In this document: positions 53,070 through 62,142 of the stretch, one piece after another
Position numbering within the stretch: position 1 is the stretch's first letter
How the letters are laid out: each line of letters opens with the position of its first letter
DNA from: Hymenobacter cellulosivorans
GTDB lineage: Bacteria > Bacteroidota > Bacteroidia > Cytophagales > Hymenobacteraceae
Reading direction: 5' to 3'
Assembly (NCBI RefSeq): GCF_022919135.1
Contig: NZ_CP095049.1
Span: 1,550,001-1,614,000 of the forward strand
Length of the DNA: 64,000 nt
Program-made: the position numbers and the translations under genes
Notes under the pieces: generated by a model
What the model saw: only the letters and a program-made list of their open reading frames with translations
Told to the model about the DNA's origin: nothing
Database searches by the model: none

Positions 53070-53642
53070 ATGGCTCACTTTAACCCTTGGCACGATGTGG
53101 AGCGCGGCGAAAACGCCCCCGCAGTTGTGAACGGCATCATTGAAATTCCCAAAGGCTCGAAAGGCAAGTACGAGCTCGACAAAGACAGCGGCATGCTGAA
53201 GCTGGACCGGGTCCTGTTCTCGGCCGTGCACTACCCGGCCGCCTACGGCTTCATTCCGCAGACCTACTGCGACGACAAAGACCCACTCGACATTCTGGTT
53301 ATCTGCTCCGTCGACATCGTACCCATGTGCCTGGTCGATGCCAAGGTAATCGGGGTGATGCAGATGATTGACGGCGACGAAGAGGACGACAAAATCATTG
53401 CCGTGGCCGCTCACGATATTTCCGTGAATCATTACAACGATATTGCCGACCTGCCCCCGCACACGCTGCTGGAAATGCGCCGCTTTTTCGAGGACTACAA
53501 AGCCTTGGAGCACAAGCAAGTAACCGTAGAGCGTTTCATGGGCCGCGAAGATGCTTACCGCATCATCGAGGACAGCATCAAGCTCTACAACGAGACGTTC
53601 GACGCCTCGGGCGTGAAACGTTCTACCGGCGTCGAACTGTAA
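53070..53642 (+). CDS. ppa: inorganic pyrophosphatase, family I
   Basis: Soluble cytosolic enzyme that hydrolyses pyrophosphate and pulls biosynthetic reactions forward. 190 residues. Family motifs: [52 protein letters not shown] with the metal-binding D-x-D-P-x-D, and later [10 protein letters not shown] and [23 protein letters not shown]. Complete. The 230 bases upstream are without another gene and contain the repeated word GGGCGC in a GC-rich stretch. Terminator follows at 53667. Confidence 0.97.
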   Translation: MAHFNPWHDVERGENAPAVVNGIIEIPKGSKGKYELDKDSGMLKLDRVLFSAVHYPAAYGFIPQTYCDDKDPLDILVICSVDIVPMCLVDAKVIGVMQMIDGDEEDDKIIAVAAHDISVNHYNDIADLPPHTLLEMRRFFEDYKALEHKQVTVERFMGREDAYRIIEDSIKLYNETFDASGVKRSTGVEL

Positions 53643-53666
53643 GAATTCGACTTCGGTTTCGTACGA

Positions 53667-53704
53667 AAAGCCCCGTTGGCCCAGCAGGCCGGCGGGGCTT
53701 TTGC
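53667..53704 (+). terminator. terminator after ppa
   Basis: Arms AAAAGCCCCG (53667-53676) and CGGGGCTTTT (53694-53703) with inner TTGGCC/GGCCGG pairing. Confidence 0.85.
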
Positions 53705-53778
53705 ATGTAGAGCGTTGAGGGCTAGGCGAATCAACAGCTCGACTATACCTCTTATGGGGATGCTTACGTAGGCCGAAC

Positions 53779-54462
53779 ATGCCCAAGCAACCTTCCTCGT
53801 CACCGTTTTTACGCTTCCTCTACGAAAACAGCCTGTTGCTGGTGGGCTTTGCCCTGGTGCTGGTCACTATGGTAGGGCAGGCCCTGACCGGCTGGCACGA
53901 GTACAACAAGGACCTGGAAGACCTGCACCTGCCAGCTCTGACGCTGGGCCAGTACCTGACCTCGGGCCATTTCATGGAGGCCACCTTCGAGAACTGGGAA
54001 AGTGAGTTTCTGCAGATGGGCGTATACGTGATGCTCACCATCTGGCTTCGGCAGAAAGGCTCTTCCGAATCGAAAAAACTGTACGAAGAAGAGGAAGTAG
54101 ACCGGCAGCCCGACCCTTCTAAGGAAGATGCGCCGGGCCCGGTGAAGCGCGGCGGCTGGCAGTTGGCGCTCTACAAAAAGTCTTTGAGCCTGGCCTTCTT
54201 TCTGCTGTTTTTTACCTCGGTGTGGCTGCACGCCCGCGGCGGCCTGTCGGTCTACAACATCGAGCAGCAGCAGCATGGCGAGCCCACGGTGGGCCTGCTG
54301 GAGTTTATGGCTACCTCCCGGTTCTGGTTTCAGTCGTTTCAGAACTGGCAGAGCGAGTTTCTCTCCATCGTGTCCATCGTAGGGCTGTCCATTTATCTGC
54401 GGCAGCACGGCTCCCCGCAGTCGAAACCGGTGGATGCCGGCAACGACGAAACCGGCGAGTAA
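53779..54462 (+). CDS. DUF6766 family membrane protein
   Basis: A 227-residue inner-membrane protein. It is a duplicated design: membrane segment plus GW/ARG block, then FMEATFENWESEFLQMGVYVMLTIWLRQKGS in the first half and FMATSRFWFQSFQNWQSEFLSIVSIVGLSIYLRQHGS in the second. The (E/Q)NWxSEFLxxxxxxxLxIxLRQxGS block matches the family called DUF6766. A charged loop (EEEEVDRQPDPSKED) joins the halves. Function unknown. Stand-alone gene. Confidence 0.85.
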   Translation: MPKQPSSSPFLRFLYENSLLLVGFALVLVTMVGQALTGWHEYNKDLEDLHLPALTLGQYLTSGHFMEATFENWESEFLQMGVYVMLTIWLRQKGSSESKKLYEEEEVDRQPDPSKEDAPGPVKRGGWQLALYKKSLSLAFFLLFFTSVWLHARGGLSVYNIEQQQHGEPTVGLLEFMATSRFWFQSFQNWQSEFLSIVSIVGLSIYLRQHGSPQSKPVDAGNDETGE

Positions 54463-54475
54463 CTGGGCGGAACCC

Positions 54476-54483
54476 TATCTTTG
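54476..54483 (+). promoter_or_regulatory. -7 element of the UbiA-like gene
   Basis: TATCTTTG, 48 bases before the ATG at 54531; matches TAnnTTTG. No clear -33. Confidence 0.45.
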
Positions 54484-54530
54484 TGCCGGGACGTTAGTAG
54501 AGGTTCCTGTTCTCTCTTCCGTCCGGAGTC

Positions 54531-55424
54531 ATGCGCCACGTCAGCGAAAAATCAGCGGCCGCCGTTTCTGCCTCCTCCACCGGCCTGAAGCGCTGGCTGG
54601 ATGCGCTGCTCTATAGCAGCGGCCTGGTGGCGGCCGCCGCTACTAGTCTGACCTGGGCCACCTTCCTGTTCTGGCAGGTGCACATCCCTTTCCGGCTGGC
54701 TTTGCTGATTTTCACGGCCACGCTCTTTCTCTACAACATCGACAGCGTGCTGCCCTATAAGTTTCGGCAGCAGGCGGTGCTTTCCGGGCGCAAGCTCTGG
54801 ATGATTCAGCACCGCCGGGAGCTGTTTGGGCTGGCCCTGGTGTCGTTGGCGGTGGCCGCTGTGCTATTTTGGGTGGATGGGTGGCGACACCTGACGCTTT
54901 TTCTGGGCCACCTGGCAGCTATTTCCCTGCTTTACTCCTTCCCAATTGTGAAGCTGCGCGGCCGGTGGCGGGCCCTGCGCGACTTTCCCCTGCTCAAGGT
55001 TTTTCTGATTGCCTACGTCTGGGCCGCCATTACCGTGTGGGTACCGGCCCTGTATCTGAACAAGGCCCTGACGGCCCCAGTGGTGCTGGTACTGTTCGGC
55101 CGCCGCTTCCTGTTTATTCTGGCCCTGGCCTTCGTCTTCGACATTCGCGACTATACCAAGGACCTCCTTAGCGGCACGCGCACCTTCCCGGGTATTTTCG
55201 GTATCCGGGCTGCCAAAATCCTGGCGCTGCTCTGCCTGGCTGCCTCCAGCCTGCTCATCCCGCAGGGCATCACGTCGGCCCACTTGCTGGTACTCACCGT
55301 GCCCACGTTGCTCACCAGCCTGATTGTGTGGTTTGCCGACGAAACCCGCCCCGACTATTACTTCGCCCTGCTGGCCGACGGCATTATGGTGGTGCAGTTT
55401 CTGGCCGTCTACTGGATAGCGTGA
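54531..55424 (+). CDS. UbiA-like prenyltransferase family membrane protein
   Basis: A 297-residue protein with about eight membrane helices. The first polar loop reads LFLYNIDSVLPYKF (N-x-D) and the second FVFDIRDYTKDLLSGTRTFPGIFGI, which has the D-x-x-D-x-x-x-D pattern and the GxxTxP turn seen in UbiA-family prenyltransferases. The first Asp-rich motif is weaker than usual for active enzymes, which usually have NxxxDxxxD, so the catalytic role is uncertain. Substrate not known. Its stop is six bases from the end of the convergent NAD(P)HX repair gene. Confidence 0.78.
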   Translation: MRHVSEKSAAAVSASSTGLKRWLDALLYSSGLVAAAATSLTWATFLFWQVHIPFRLALLIFTATLFLYNIDSVLPYKFRQQAVLSGRKLWMIQHRRELFGLALVSLAVAAVLFWVDGWRHLTLFLGHLAAISLLYSFPIVKLRGRWRALRDFPLLKVFLIAYVWAAITVWVPALYLNKALTAPVVLVLFGRRFLFILALAFVFDIRDYTKDLLSGTRTFPGIFGIRAAKILALLCLAASSLLIPQGITSAHLLVLTVPTLLTSLIVWFADETRPDYYFALLADGIMVVQFLAVYWIA

Positions 55425-55430
55425 GGGGTG

Positions 55431-56945
55431 CTAAAACGCGTCCGGTGTGGTCAGCTCCTGCAAGGCAGGACCGATAAAGCGCGTCAGGTCGCCGGCAATT
55501 AGGCCCGCTTCTCCGGTATGGCGGGCGGCCAAGTCGCCGGCCCGGCCGTGGGCGTACACCCCGAGCAAGGCCGTATCCAGGGGCGGCAGATGCTGGGCGC
55601 GCAGGGCCGTCAGGATGCCGGTCAGCACGTCGCCGCTGCCGCCGGTGGCCATGCCGGGGTTACCAGTGCTGTTGAAGTACAGCTCCCCGGTGGGCGTGCC
55701 CAGGCAGGTGTGGGCCCCTTTGAGCACGGTGTAGCAGCGGTGCTGCTGGCAAAACTCACGCAGCAACTCCAGGCGGTGGTAGTCATCCCGGGCCGGGCCG
55801 GCCAGGCGCTCAAACTCCTTGGGGTGGGGCGTCAGGATAGAATCGGGGGGCAACAGCTGGAGCAGTCCCGGGTTGGCCCTGAGCATGTTCAAGGCGTCGG
55901 CGTCAACGACCAAGGGTACTTTGGTCTCGCGCAGCAGCTGCTCCAGCACCAGTTTGGTCTCGTCCGCTTTATCCAGGCCCGGGCCGATACCGATGGCCGA
56001 GTACGGGCTTAGTTCGGGCAGCTCGCTGATGAAGTCGGAAGCCGGGTCGGTGAGGGCCATAGCCTCGGGCGCGGCGGTTTGCAGAATGTCGTAGCCCACG
56101 GCCGGGGTGCGCACCGTGAGCAGCCCGACGCCACTGCGCAGACAGGCTTGGGTAGCTAGTAGGGCGGCGCCTATTTTGCCCCGGCTTCCGGCCAGCAGCA
56201 GGGCGTGTCCATAGGTGCCCTTGTGTCCGAACTGGGCCCGTTTGGGTAGGCGACCTGCCAACAGCGTAGCGTCCACGAAGTATAGCTTCCCTTCCGCCTG
56301 GGCCTGAAACTGCCGGCTCAACCCAATCGGGACAGTGTGCCACTGACCGACGTATTGGGCATTCTGGGGCAGCAGAAATGCCAGCTTGGGCAGCTCGAAG
56401 CTTACCGTGTGCCGGGCCCGCACGATGGGGCTGTCGGCGGGCTGGGGCATGTCGGCAAACAAACCGGAGGGCATATCCACGGCCACGATGCGGGCCCGGG
56501 CCTGGTTTAGGTGCTCGACTACCGCGGCCGCCAGCCCCGCCAACGGGCGCGACAAACCCGTGCCAAACAGCGCATCAACGACCAGGCTGCCCGGGGCAAT
56601 GGGCGGCAGCGCGTCGAGAGCCAGCGTTTGCAGCGCCAGGCCGGCGGGCAGGCGCTGGCGGTTGGTTTCAAAATCGGCGGAGTACGTGTCGGCGGGAAGC
56701 CCGAATACCTGTACCACAAACCCGGCCAGGTGCAGCTGCCGGGCTATTACCAGCCCGTCGCCGCCGTTGTTGCCGGGGCCGCAAAAAATCAGGGTGTCGC
56801 CGGCTTCGGTGGGGCTCAGGCGGGCCAGCAGCCACTGGGTGAAGGCCGTGGCGGCTCGCTCCATCAGGGCGACGGAGCTGATACCTTCTTCCTGAATAGT
56901 GGCCTGGTCGGCCTGGCGGGTTTGGGCGGCGGAGAGAATGCGCAT
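55431..56945 (-). CDS. nnr: bifunctional NAD(P)HX epimerase/dehydratase
   Basis: Repairs hydrated NADH and NADPH: the N-terminal YjeF_N domain is the epimerase and the C-terminal ribokinase-like domain is the ADP/ATP-dependent dehydratase. 504 residues from ATG 56945 (MRILSAAQTRQADQAT); a longer in-frame extension is rejected. Epimerase: LIFCGPGNNGGDGLVIARQL and VVDALFGTGLSRPL. Dehydratase: GHALLLAGSRGKIGAALLATQACLRSGVGLLTV, DADALNML, ILTPHPKEFERLAG, and GNPGMATGGSGDVLTGIL with the catalytic Asp. Convergent with the UbiA-like gene. Confidence 0.96.
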   Translation of the reverse strand: MRILSAAQTRQADQATIQEEGISSVALMERAATAFTQWLLARLSPTEAGDTLIFCGPGNNGGDGLVIARQLHLAGFVVQVFGLPADTYSADFETNRQRLPAGLALQTLALDALPPIAPGSLVVDALFGTGLSRPLAGLAAAVVEHLNQARARIVAVDMPSGLFADMPQPADSPIVRARHTVSFELPKLAFLLPQNAQYVGQWHTVPIGLSRQFQAQAEGKLYFVDATLLAGRLPKRAQFGHKGTYGHALLLAGSRGKIGAALLATQACLRSGVGLLTVRTPAVGYDILQTAAPEAMALTDPASDFISELPELSPYSAIGIGPGLDKADETKLVLEQLLRETKVPLVVDADALNMLRANPGLLQLLPPDSILTPHPKEFERLAGPARDDYHRLELLREFCQQHRCYTVLKGAHTCLGTPTGELYFNSTGNPGMATGGSGDVLTGILTALRAQHLPPLDTALLGVYAHGRAGDLAARHTGEAGLIAGDLTRFIGPALQELTTPDAF

Positions 56946-57064
56946 AGTGTAACGGAAAGCAGGAGGAAGCGGCAGGCAAGAACAATAAACCCAACGATAC
57001 AAAAGCAAAACCGTTGGCGCCCGGCTTCAATACGCTTATTGTTGTAGCCCCAACGCTGCCTGCC

Positions 57065-57550
57065 ATGCTTCCCTACCAGTTTTACACCGATGAGTTCGGC
57101 CTTGATGAGCACACCATTTATTTCCTGCGCAACCGCTTCCGCTACGCCAGTCTGCCCCTAGCAGAGGCTACCTTCTTTGTGCAGCGCGGAGCCGACATCC
57201 GCAACTGGCGCTTGATGCTGGCCTTCGGAGTGGGCCTGATTGGGTTTGGGCTGTGGTATGGCGGGCTGGTGCTAGACTTTTTTCGATCCGGGGAAGGTGG
57301 CCGGATCTACATTGAAGAAATCGTCGTGCCCGTCATTCCGGTGCTGCTGGGCGTCTTTGCAGTGGTCATGGCCCTGCGGCGCGGACCTACGCTGCGGGTG
57401 CAGCAGGTGGGTGGGTCCAGCCGGACCGTGTCGTTGCGCGCAGTCGAGAAAAACGGGCGCCTGGGCCGGCTACTGGCGTTTCTGCAGGCCCAGGTCCCGG
57501 CCGGACACCTGCACGTGGCACCTGAGGTAAGCCAGCAGTGGCAGTCCTGA
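57065..57550 (+). CDS. membrane protein of unknown function
   Basis: A 161-residue protein (MLPYQFYTDEFGLDEHTIYFLRNRFRYASLPLAEATFFVQRG...) with two membrane helices (LMLAFGVGLIGFGLWYGGLVLDFF and VVPVIPVLLGVFAVVMAL) and a cytosolic end (GPTLRVQQVGGSSRTVSLRAVEKNGRLGRLLAFLQ). I do not recognise a family. It is divergent from the NAD(P)HX repair gene and 111 bases before msrB, possibly its own transcript. Start chosen at the ATG 57065. Confidence 0.75.
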   Translation: MLPYQFYTDEFGLDEHTIYFLRNRFRYASLPLAEATFFVQRGADIRNWRLMLAFGVGLIGFGLWYGGLVLDFFRSGEGGRIYIEEIVVPVIPVLLGVFAVVMALRRGPTLRVQQVGGSSRTVSLRAVEKNGRLGRLLAFLQAQVPAGHLHVAPEVSQQWQS

Positions 57551-57661
57551 AGCCGGGGCAGGGCTACCGCAAGTTGGCCGGGTAAAAACTTCCGGCAGGC
57601 CCAGTGCGTTTGCAAAGCATCTGAACTGTTTCAACCTCTGACGAACCAAACCAACTCCGAT

Positions 57662-58120
57662 ATGCAAACCTGGAACGACGTTATCCGGCTGGCCAACCAC
57701 GGCAGTCCGGCCCCCGAGCGGCGGGTAGAGAAAACCGACGCCGAGTGGAAGCAGCAGCTGACCGCCGAGCAATACCACGTCACGCGCCAGCACGGCACCG
57801 AGCGGGCCTTCACCGGCGAATACTGCGAAGCCCACGAAGCCGGCCTCTACGCCTGCGTGTGTTGCGGCACCCCGCTCTACGACTCGCGCACCAAGTTCGA
57901 GTCGGGTACGGGCTGGCCCAGCTTCACCCAGCCGGTGCAGGAAAACGCCATCCGTTACAAGAAAGACACCAGCTACGGCATGACCCGCGTGGAAGTGCTC
58001 TGCAACGTGTGCGACGCCCACCAGGGGCACGTGTTTCCGGATGGCCCCGCCCCCAGCGGCCTGCGCCTGTGCATCAACTCGGCCGCTATTAAGCTGGTAA
58101 CCGAGCAGCAGGAAGCCTAA
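57662..58120 (+). CDS. msrB: peptide methionine-(R)-S-oxide reductase MsrB
   Basis: Repairs oxidised methionine in proteins. 152 residues: [16 protein letters not shown], zinc-binding pairs CVCC (in [17 protein letters not shown]) and CNVC (in [15 protein letters not shown]), GTGWPSF, and the catalytic cysteine in RLCINSAAI. No signal peptide, so cytosolic. Standard length. Ends before a strong terminator. Confidence 0.96.
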   Translation: MQTWNDVIRLANHGSPAPERRVEKTDAEWKQQLTAEQYHVTRQHGTERAFTGEYCEAHEAGLYACVCCGTPLYDSRTKFESGTGWPSFTQPVQENAIRYKKDTSYGMTRVEVLCNVCDAHQGHVFPDGPAPSGLRLCINSAAIKLVTEQQEA

Positions 58121-58143
58121 GCAGAGCTGCCGACTGCGTATAC

Positions 58144-58189
58144 AAAGAACGTCATGCCGCACGAGCCGCGGCATGACGTTCTTTTTGGG
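58144..58189 (+). terminator. terminator after msrB
   Basis: 17-base perfect arms AAAGAACGTCATGCCGC (58144-58160) and its complement (58168-58184), seven-base loop, T tract. Confidence 0.9.
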
Positions 58190-58297
58190 GGTTGCCCCTA
58201 AACACGGCCGAAATATTCCGAATTTCGCACCTGCGCCCTACCGGTTGCGTTGACTACTGCATACGCCTTTTCTCACCCGCCCATTCTCCCACCCATC

Positions 58298-59203
58298 ATG
58301 TCCTTGTTATTCACTGATTTTGCTTCCTGGAAAGCTCATTGCGAGGCCACCGGGCAGCCGCTTTACCAACCCGTACTCGACTACGAAGTCGAGCAGAAGG
58401 GGCGGGTCGAAGCCGATATCTGGCCCGGCCTGCAGCGCGCCTACGACGTGATGCGCGACGCAGTAAAAACGGGCCTGACCGAAGACATGACCTCCCGTTC
58501 GGGCATGATAAACAACGGGGCCAAGAAAATTGCGGCCTCACCCGTGACGGTCTTGTCGCCGGAGTTTAAGCAGCTTATCACCCGCGCCTTAGGGGCCAAG
58601 GAAGTCAACTCGTGCATGGGCCGCGTAGTAGCTGCGCCTACCGCCGGAGCCTCGGGTATTTTGCCCGGCGTGCTGGTTACCATTCAGGACCTGCACCGCC
58701 TCGACGACCATAAGATTCTGGAAGGCCTGCTGATAGCAGCCGGCATTGCCCTCATTATCGAGCAGAATGCCTCCCTGGCCGGGGCCGTGGGCGGCTGTCA
58801 GGCCGAAACCGGCAGTGCCGCCGCCATGGGCTCGGGCGCCATCGTCTACTGCCTGGGCGGTACCATCGACCAGGTATTCGCCGCCGTGGCCATTACCATT
58901 CAGTGCATGCTGGGCCTGGTTTGCGACCCGGTGGCGGGCCTGGTAGAAGTGCCCTGCGTGGTGCGCAACGCCTCAGCGGCTGCCATTGCCTTTTCCTCCG
59001 CCCAGATTGCCATTGCCGGCGTCGACCCCGTAATTCCGGTGGACCAGTGCGTGGCGGCCTTGGGCGAAGTGGGGCAGAGCATGGAAACCCGCTACAAGGA
59101 AACAGCCCTCGGCGGCCTGGCCAACACGACCCGGGGCCGGGAAATCGAGAAAATGGTGCTGGTGCAGGACGTGAACATTCTGCCCGACGAAGACCATGAG
59201 TAA
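58298..59203 (+). CDS. sdaAA: L-serine ammonia-lyase, alpha chain
   Basis: Iron-sulfur L-serine dehydratase, alpha (catalytic) subunit: serine to pyruvate and ammonia. 301 residues from ATG 58298. Cysteines for a 4Fe-4S cluster are seen in NSCMGRVVAAPTAGASGILPG, AGAVGGCQAETGSA and LGLVCDPVAGLVEVPC; the surrounding motifs match the family. It is the alpha chain only. The beta chain (about 220 residues) is not in the window, so it must be elsewhere or this is a form that acts alone. Terminated together with the next convergent gene. Confidence 0.93.
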   Translation: MSLLFTDFASWKAHCEATGQPLYQPVLDYEVEQKGRVEADIWPGLQRAYDVMRDAVKTGLTEDMTSRSGMINNGAKKIAASPVTVLSPEFKQLITRALGAKEVNSCMGRVVAAPTAGASGILPGVLVTIQDLHRLDDHKILEGLLIAAGIALIIEQNASLAGAVGGCQAETGSAAAMGSGAIVYCLGGTIDQVFAAVAITIQCMLGLVCDPVAGLVEVPCVVRNASAAAIAFSSAQIAIAGVDPVIPVDQCVAALGEVGQSMETRYKETALGGLANTTRGREIEKMVLVQDVNILPDEDHE

Positions 59204-59225
59204 CCTCTGCTTCTGCCTAATCAAC

Positions 59226-59266
59226 AAGCCCCGCCAGCTATGCTGGCGGGGCTTGTGCTTTTTCAT
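59226..59266. terminator. bidirectional terminator after sdaAA
   Basis: Arms AAGCCCCGCCAGC and GCTGGCGGGGCTT with a two-base loop, then GTGCTTTTTC; between convergent genes. Confidence 0.8.
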
Positions 59267-59285
59267 TTGTTGGTATTCAGCTAGT

Positions 59286-60350
59286 CTATTGGCGGTTGCC
59301 GCCTACCGGCTTCGACTCGGGGGCCATGGTCAGCTTGCCCAGAAACTGCACGGCGTTGCTGTAGCGCGTGCGTAGCTCCTTATACTTCTGCCAAGCCTCT
59401 TCGCGGTCGGGGCGCAGGGCCACGCCTTCCTCGCCGAGCAGGTCGTAGGTCTGGAAAAAATCCCGCCGGGTGGGGTCTTCTATCGGGTCTTCGTCGGTTA
59501 TAGCCTCGGCTGGCTCGGCCTGGGCGCGCTCCTCGAAGTAGCGCGACACCCGGTTGATAGCCACGCACCCGGCTTTGAAACACAGCTCCATTTCCGGGTC
59601 GCGCTTCTGGTCGACGGTGCTGATAATCACGGCGGCCGTTTCCAGGATCAGGTCGGCCGTCGTGACCCAGGAGCGGCCGGGCTGGGGCGAGCGGAAAAAC
59701 GACAGGATGGGCAGCGAGGTGTGCGTTTCCTCGATTTCAATAAACCACTCCTCCCAGGTTTTCCACTGCGCCCCGTCGTCGGTCAGGTTGCCGCTGCGGT
59801 TGAGCCACAGCAGCAGCTCAGTGGCCGTGCGGTTGGTGCCGCAGCGCAGCTCCACACGGGCCACTACCAGCTCGCGCCGGGTAAAGGCTTGGTACATGGT
59901 GGGTAGGTAGGAAATCAGCAGGGTGATAAGCAGCAGGCCGAAGGTGGCCTCAGAGTACGTCACGATGCTGATCAGTACGGTGGTGGCTTCTACCGAGCCC
60001 AGCGTGAGCAGGGAAGAAGAGCTGAGCAGGTAGCTTTTGGTGAAGTCGCCTTCGCCCAAAGCCCAATAGATGAAAGCGTAAGCTGCGGAGAGAATCAGAA
60101 GCCAAATGATAGGCAGCGCTACCAGACCCACCGGCGCATACAGGGCCATTATTCGGTCCCGCTTGGCATACGTTGTGTAGCGCGCCGCCAGGAAGCTAAA
60201 CAGATGCCGGATGCCCGTAAACACCCAGTTGTTGATCAGCACCGACTCGTTGCGGGGCAATACAAACGAGCGGATAGCGGATAAGACAACCGTAACGATG
60301 AGAAAGGCACCACCCAGAAAGGCGGCAACCCGCAGGAGCAAATCAAGCAT
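59286..60350 (-). CDS. ion-channel-like membrane protein
   Basis: A 354-residue protein: an N-terminal helix (VAAFLGGAFLIVTVVLSAI), a hairpin of membrane helices (LYAPVGLVALPIIWLLILSAAYAFIYWAL and TTVLISIVTYSEATFGLLLITLLISYLP) flanking SYLLSSSSLLTLGSVEATT, and a long cytosolic part. The helix-loop-helix resembles a two-helix potassium-channel pore, but the loop has TLGS in place of the selectivity filter TVGYG/D, so ion selectivity is unclear. The cytosolic part (WFIEIEETHTSLPILSFF...) is of unknown type. It lies downstream of lutB on the same strand after a 310-base gap. Confidence 0.7.
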   Translation of the reverse strand: MLDLLLRVAAFLGGAFLIVTVVLSAIRSFVLPRNESVLINNWVFTGIRHLFSFLAARYTTYAKRDRIMALYAPVGLVALPIIWLLILSAAYAFIYWALGEGDFTKSYLLSSSSLLTLGSVEATTVLISIVTYSEATFGLLLITLLISYLPTMYQAFTRRELVVARVELRCGTNRTATELLLWLNRSGNLTDDGAQWKTWEEWFIEIEETHTSLPILSFFRSPQPGRSWVTTADLILETAAVIISTVDQKRDPEMELCFKAGCVAINRVSRYFEERAQAEPAEAITDEDPIEDPTRRDFFQTYDLLGEEGVALRPDREEAWQKYKELRTRYSNAVQFLGKLTMAPESKPVGGNRQ

Positions 60351-60660
60351 AAAGAATACGCAACCGCGTGGCTTCGTGCCCGCTGCATCTTCTACTGTTT
60401 TCCGCCGGAATAGTTAGCGCCCGTCGGCGCGGGTACTGCCGCTGCCGCTAGCAGCAAGCTTCCCTGGCTTTTTGCAGACCGGGCTTGCCTAGATATTATT
60501 CTATTTCAGCTACCGAGCCAGAAGCGGCCTTCCTACCGGGTAGCCTAGAAGCAGTCTAGAGCCACTCTAGAAGCAGACCGAAACCAGTATAGAGGAAATA
60601 TCCTACTTCCCCCTGCCTGCCCTATGGGGTGCTTACAGGAGGCAAGAAGAAACAGAGGAG
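60351..60660. other. intergenic gap with short 11-base periodic repeat
   Basis: No gene seen. 60545-60588 reads as four 11-base units CTAGAAGCAGT, CTAGAGCCACT, CTAGAAGCAGA, CCGAAACCAGT; the first and third are nearly identical. The unit is close to one helical turn. It lies 195 bases upstream of the ion-channel-like gene start. No other structure. Confidence 0.5.
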
Positions 60661-62034
60661 CTATTTACGCTCCTTCCAGAGCTGGCGGAAGGTCTTGGGT
60701 GCTACCTGCACGGCTTCGCGGCGCTTGCTCCAGCCGGTTTGGCCCAGCAGGCGGCTCAGCACCCAGTTCTTGCCGCTCACCGGGGCCATGTCCCAGAGCC
60801 AGCGGTGCTTCATGCCGTAGAGCCAGAGCTTGATGGCCCGCTGCTCTTCTTTATCAGAGTAGCCGGCCTGCACGCTTTGCTGGCGGTTTTTGAGCAGGAT
60901 GTTGTGGATGTTGATCTTGACCGGGCACACCGACGAGCAGGCCCCGCACAAGGACGAGGCAAAGCTCAGGTGCTTGTTTTCCTGCAAGCCCGACAAATGG
61001 GGCGTAATCACCGAGCCGATGGGGCCGGAGTAGGTGGCCTCGTAGGTGTGGCCGCCGATGTTCTTGTAGACCGGGCACACATTGAGGCAGGCTCCGCAGC
61101 GGATGCAGTGCAGGGCTTCGCGCTTATCGGGCTGGGCCAATAGGTTGGTGCGGCCGTTGTCGAGGAGCACCACGTACATTTCCTCGGGCCCGTCCTTTTC
61201 CAGGGGTTGGCGCGGACCGGTATAGATGGTGTTGTAGACCGTGACCTGCTGCCCGGTGCCGCTGGTGCTGAGCAGGGGCCAGAACAAATCCAGGTCGTGG
61301 ACGCTGGGAATGACTTTTTCGATGCCCACAATGGCAATGTGGGTTTTGGGAAACGTGGCCGAGAGGCGGGCGTTGCCCTCGTTTTCGGTCACGGCAATGC
61401 CGCCGATGTCGGCCAGCAGGAAGTTGCCGCCCGTGACGCCGACTTCAGCCGAGGTGTACTTGCTGCGCAGCAGGTGACGGGCCGTGAGCACCAGCTTCTG
61501 GGCGTCGTCGGTGGGCTCGATTTTGAGGTGCTTGACGAAGATATCGGCAATGTCCTTTTTGGAAAGGTGCATGGCCGGCGTTACAATGTGGTAGGGCCGC
61601 TCCCCATTGAGCTGCACGATGAACTCGCCCAGGTCGGTTTCGACCGAGTCAATGCCGTTTTTGCCCAGGTACTTGTTGAGGTGGATTTCCTCGGTGGTCA
61701 TGCTCTTGGCCTTCACCACGGTGCGGGCCTTTTTGCGCTGCATAATCTTGCCGATTTCGCTCAAGGCCTCCTCTGCATTCTGGGCCCAGATAACCTTGCC
61801 GCCGCGCTTGGTGAAGTTCTTTTCGAACTCCAGCAGGTAGTGGTCCAGGTTGTTGATGGCGGTAGCCTTGAGGTAGGAAGCCCGCTCCCGCGCCAGCTCA
61901 TGGTCGTGGTACCAGCCCAGGCCGGTTTGCACCGCGGCGTTGTACTTGCCGATGTTGAAGCGAATCTTGCGCCGGTGCTCCAAGTCAAAGGCTTTGTGCT
62001 CGGAGTCGGTCAGGAATTGGGCAACTTTGGTCAT
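60661..62034 (-). CDS. lutB: LutB-type iron-sulfur protein (lactate utilisation B)
   Basis: Component of the LutABC type lactate oxidation complex. 457 residues from ATG 62034 (MTKVAQFLTDSEHKAFD). Domain order: LUD fold (KAFDLEHRRKIRFNIGKYN..., VKAKSMTTEEIHLNKYL, GGNFLLADIGGIAVTENEGNAR) and a ferredoxin-like part with two 4Fe-4S motifs, CIRCGACLNVCPVYKNIGG and CGACSSVCPVKINI. The extra N-terminal 26 residues of the longest frame are not family-like. No LutA or LutC is in the window; they may be elsewhere or this LutB is orphan. Confidence 0.9.
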   Translation of the reverse strand: MTKVAQFLTDSEHKAFDLEHRRKIRFNIGKYNAAVQTGLGWYHDHELARERASYLKATAINNLDHYLLEFEKNFTKRGGKVIWAQNAEEALSEIGKIMQRKKARTVVKAKSMTTEEIHLNKYLGKNGIDSVETDLGEFIVQLNGERPYHIVTPAMHLSKKDIADIFVKHLKIEPTDDAQKLVLTARHLLRSKYTSAEVGVTGGNFLLADIGGIAVTENEGNARLSATFPKTHIAIVGIEKVIPSVHDLDLFWPLLSTSGTGQQVTVYNTIYTGPRQPLEKDGPEEMYVVLLDNGRTNLLAQPDKREALHCIRCGACLNVCPVYKNIGGHTYEATYSGPIGSVITPHLSGLQENKHLSFASSLCGACSSVCPVKINIHNILLKNRQQSVQAGYSDKEEQRAIKLWLYGMKHRWLWDMAPVSGKNWVLSRLLGQTGWSKRREAVQVAPKTFRQLWKERK

Positions 62035-62142
62035 AGCAGTAGGCAGTTGAAGGAGCGGGATGTAAACAAATATAACGCGTAGCGGCTGGGCATGCTTGGT
62101 TTCCTTTTCCAACTACGGCCGCCAGCCGAGAGTTTCGGTTGC

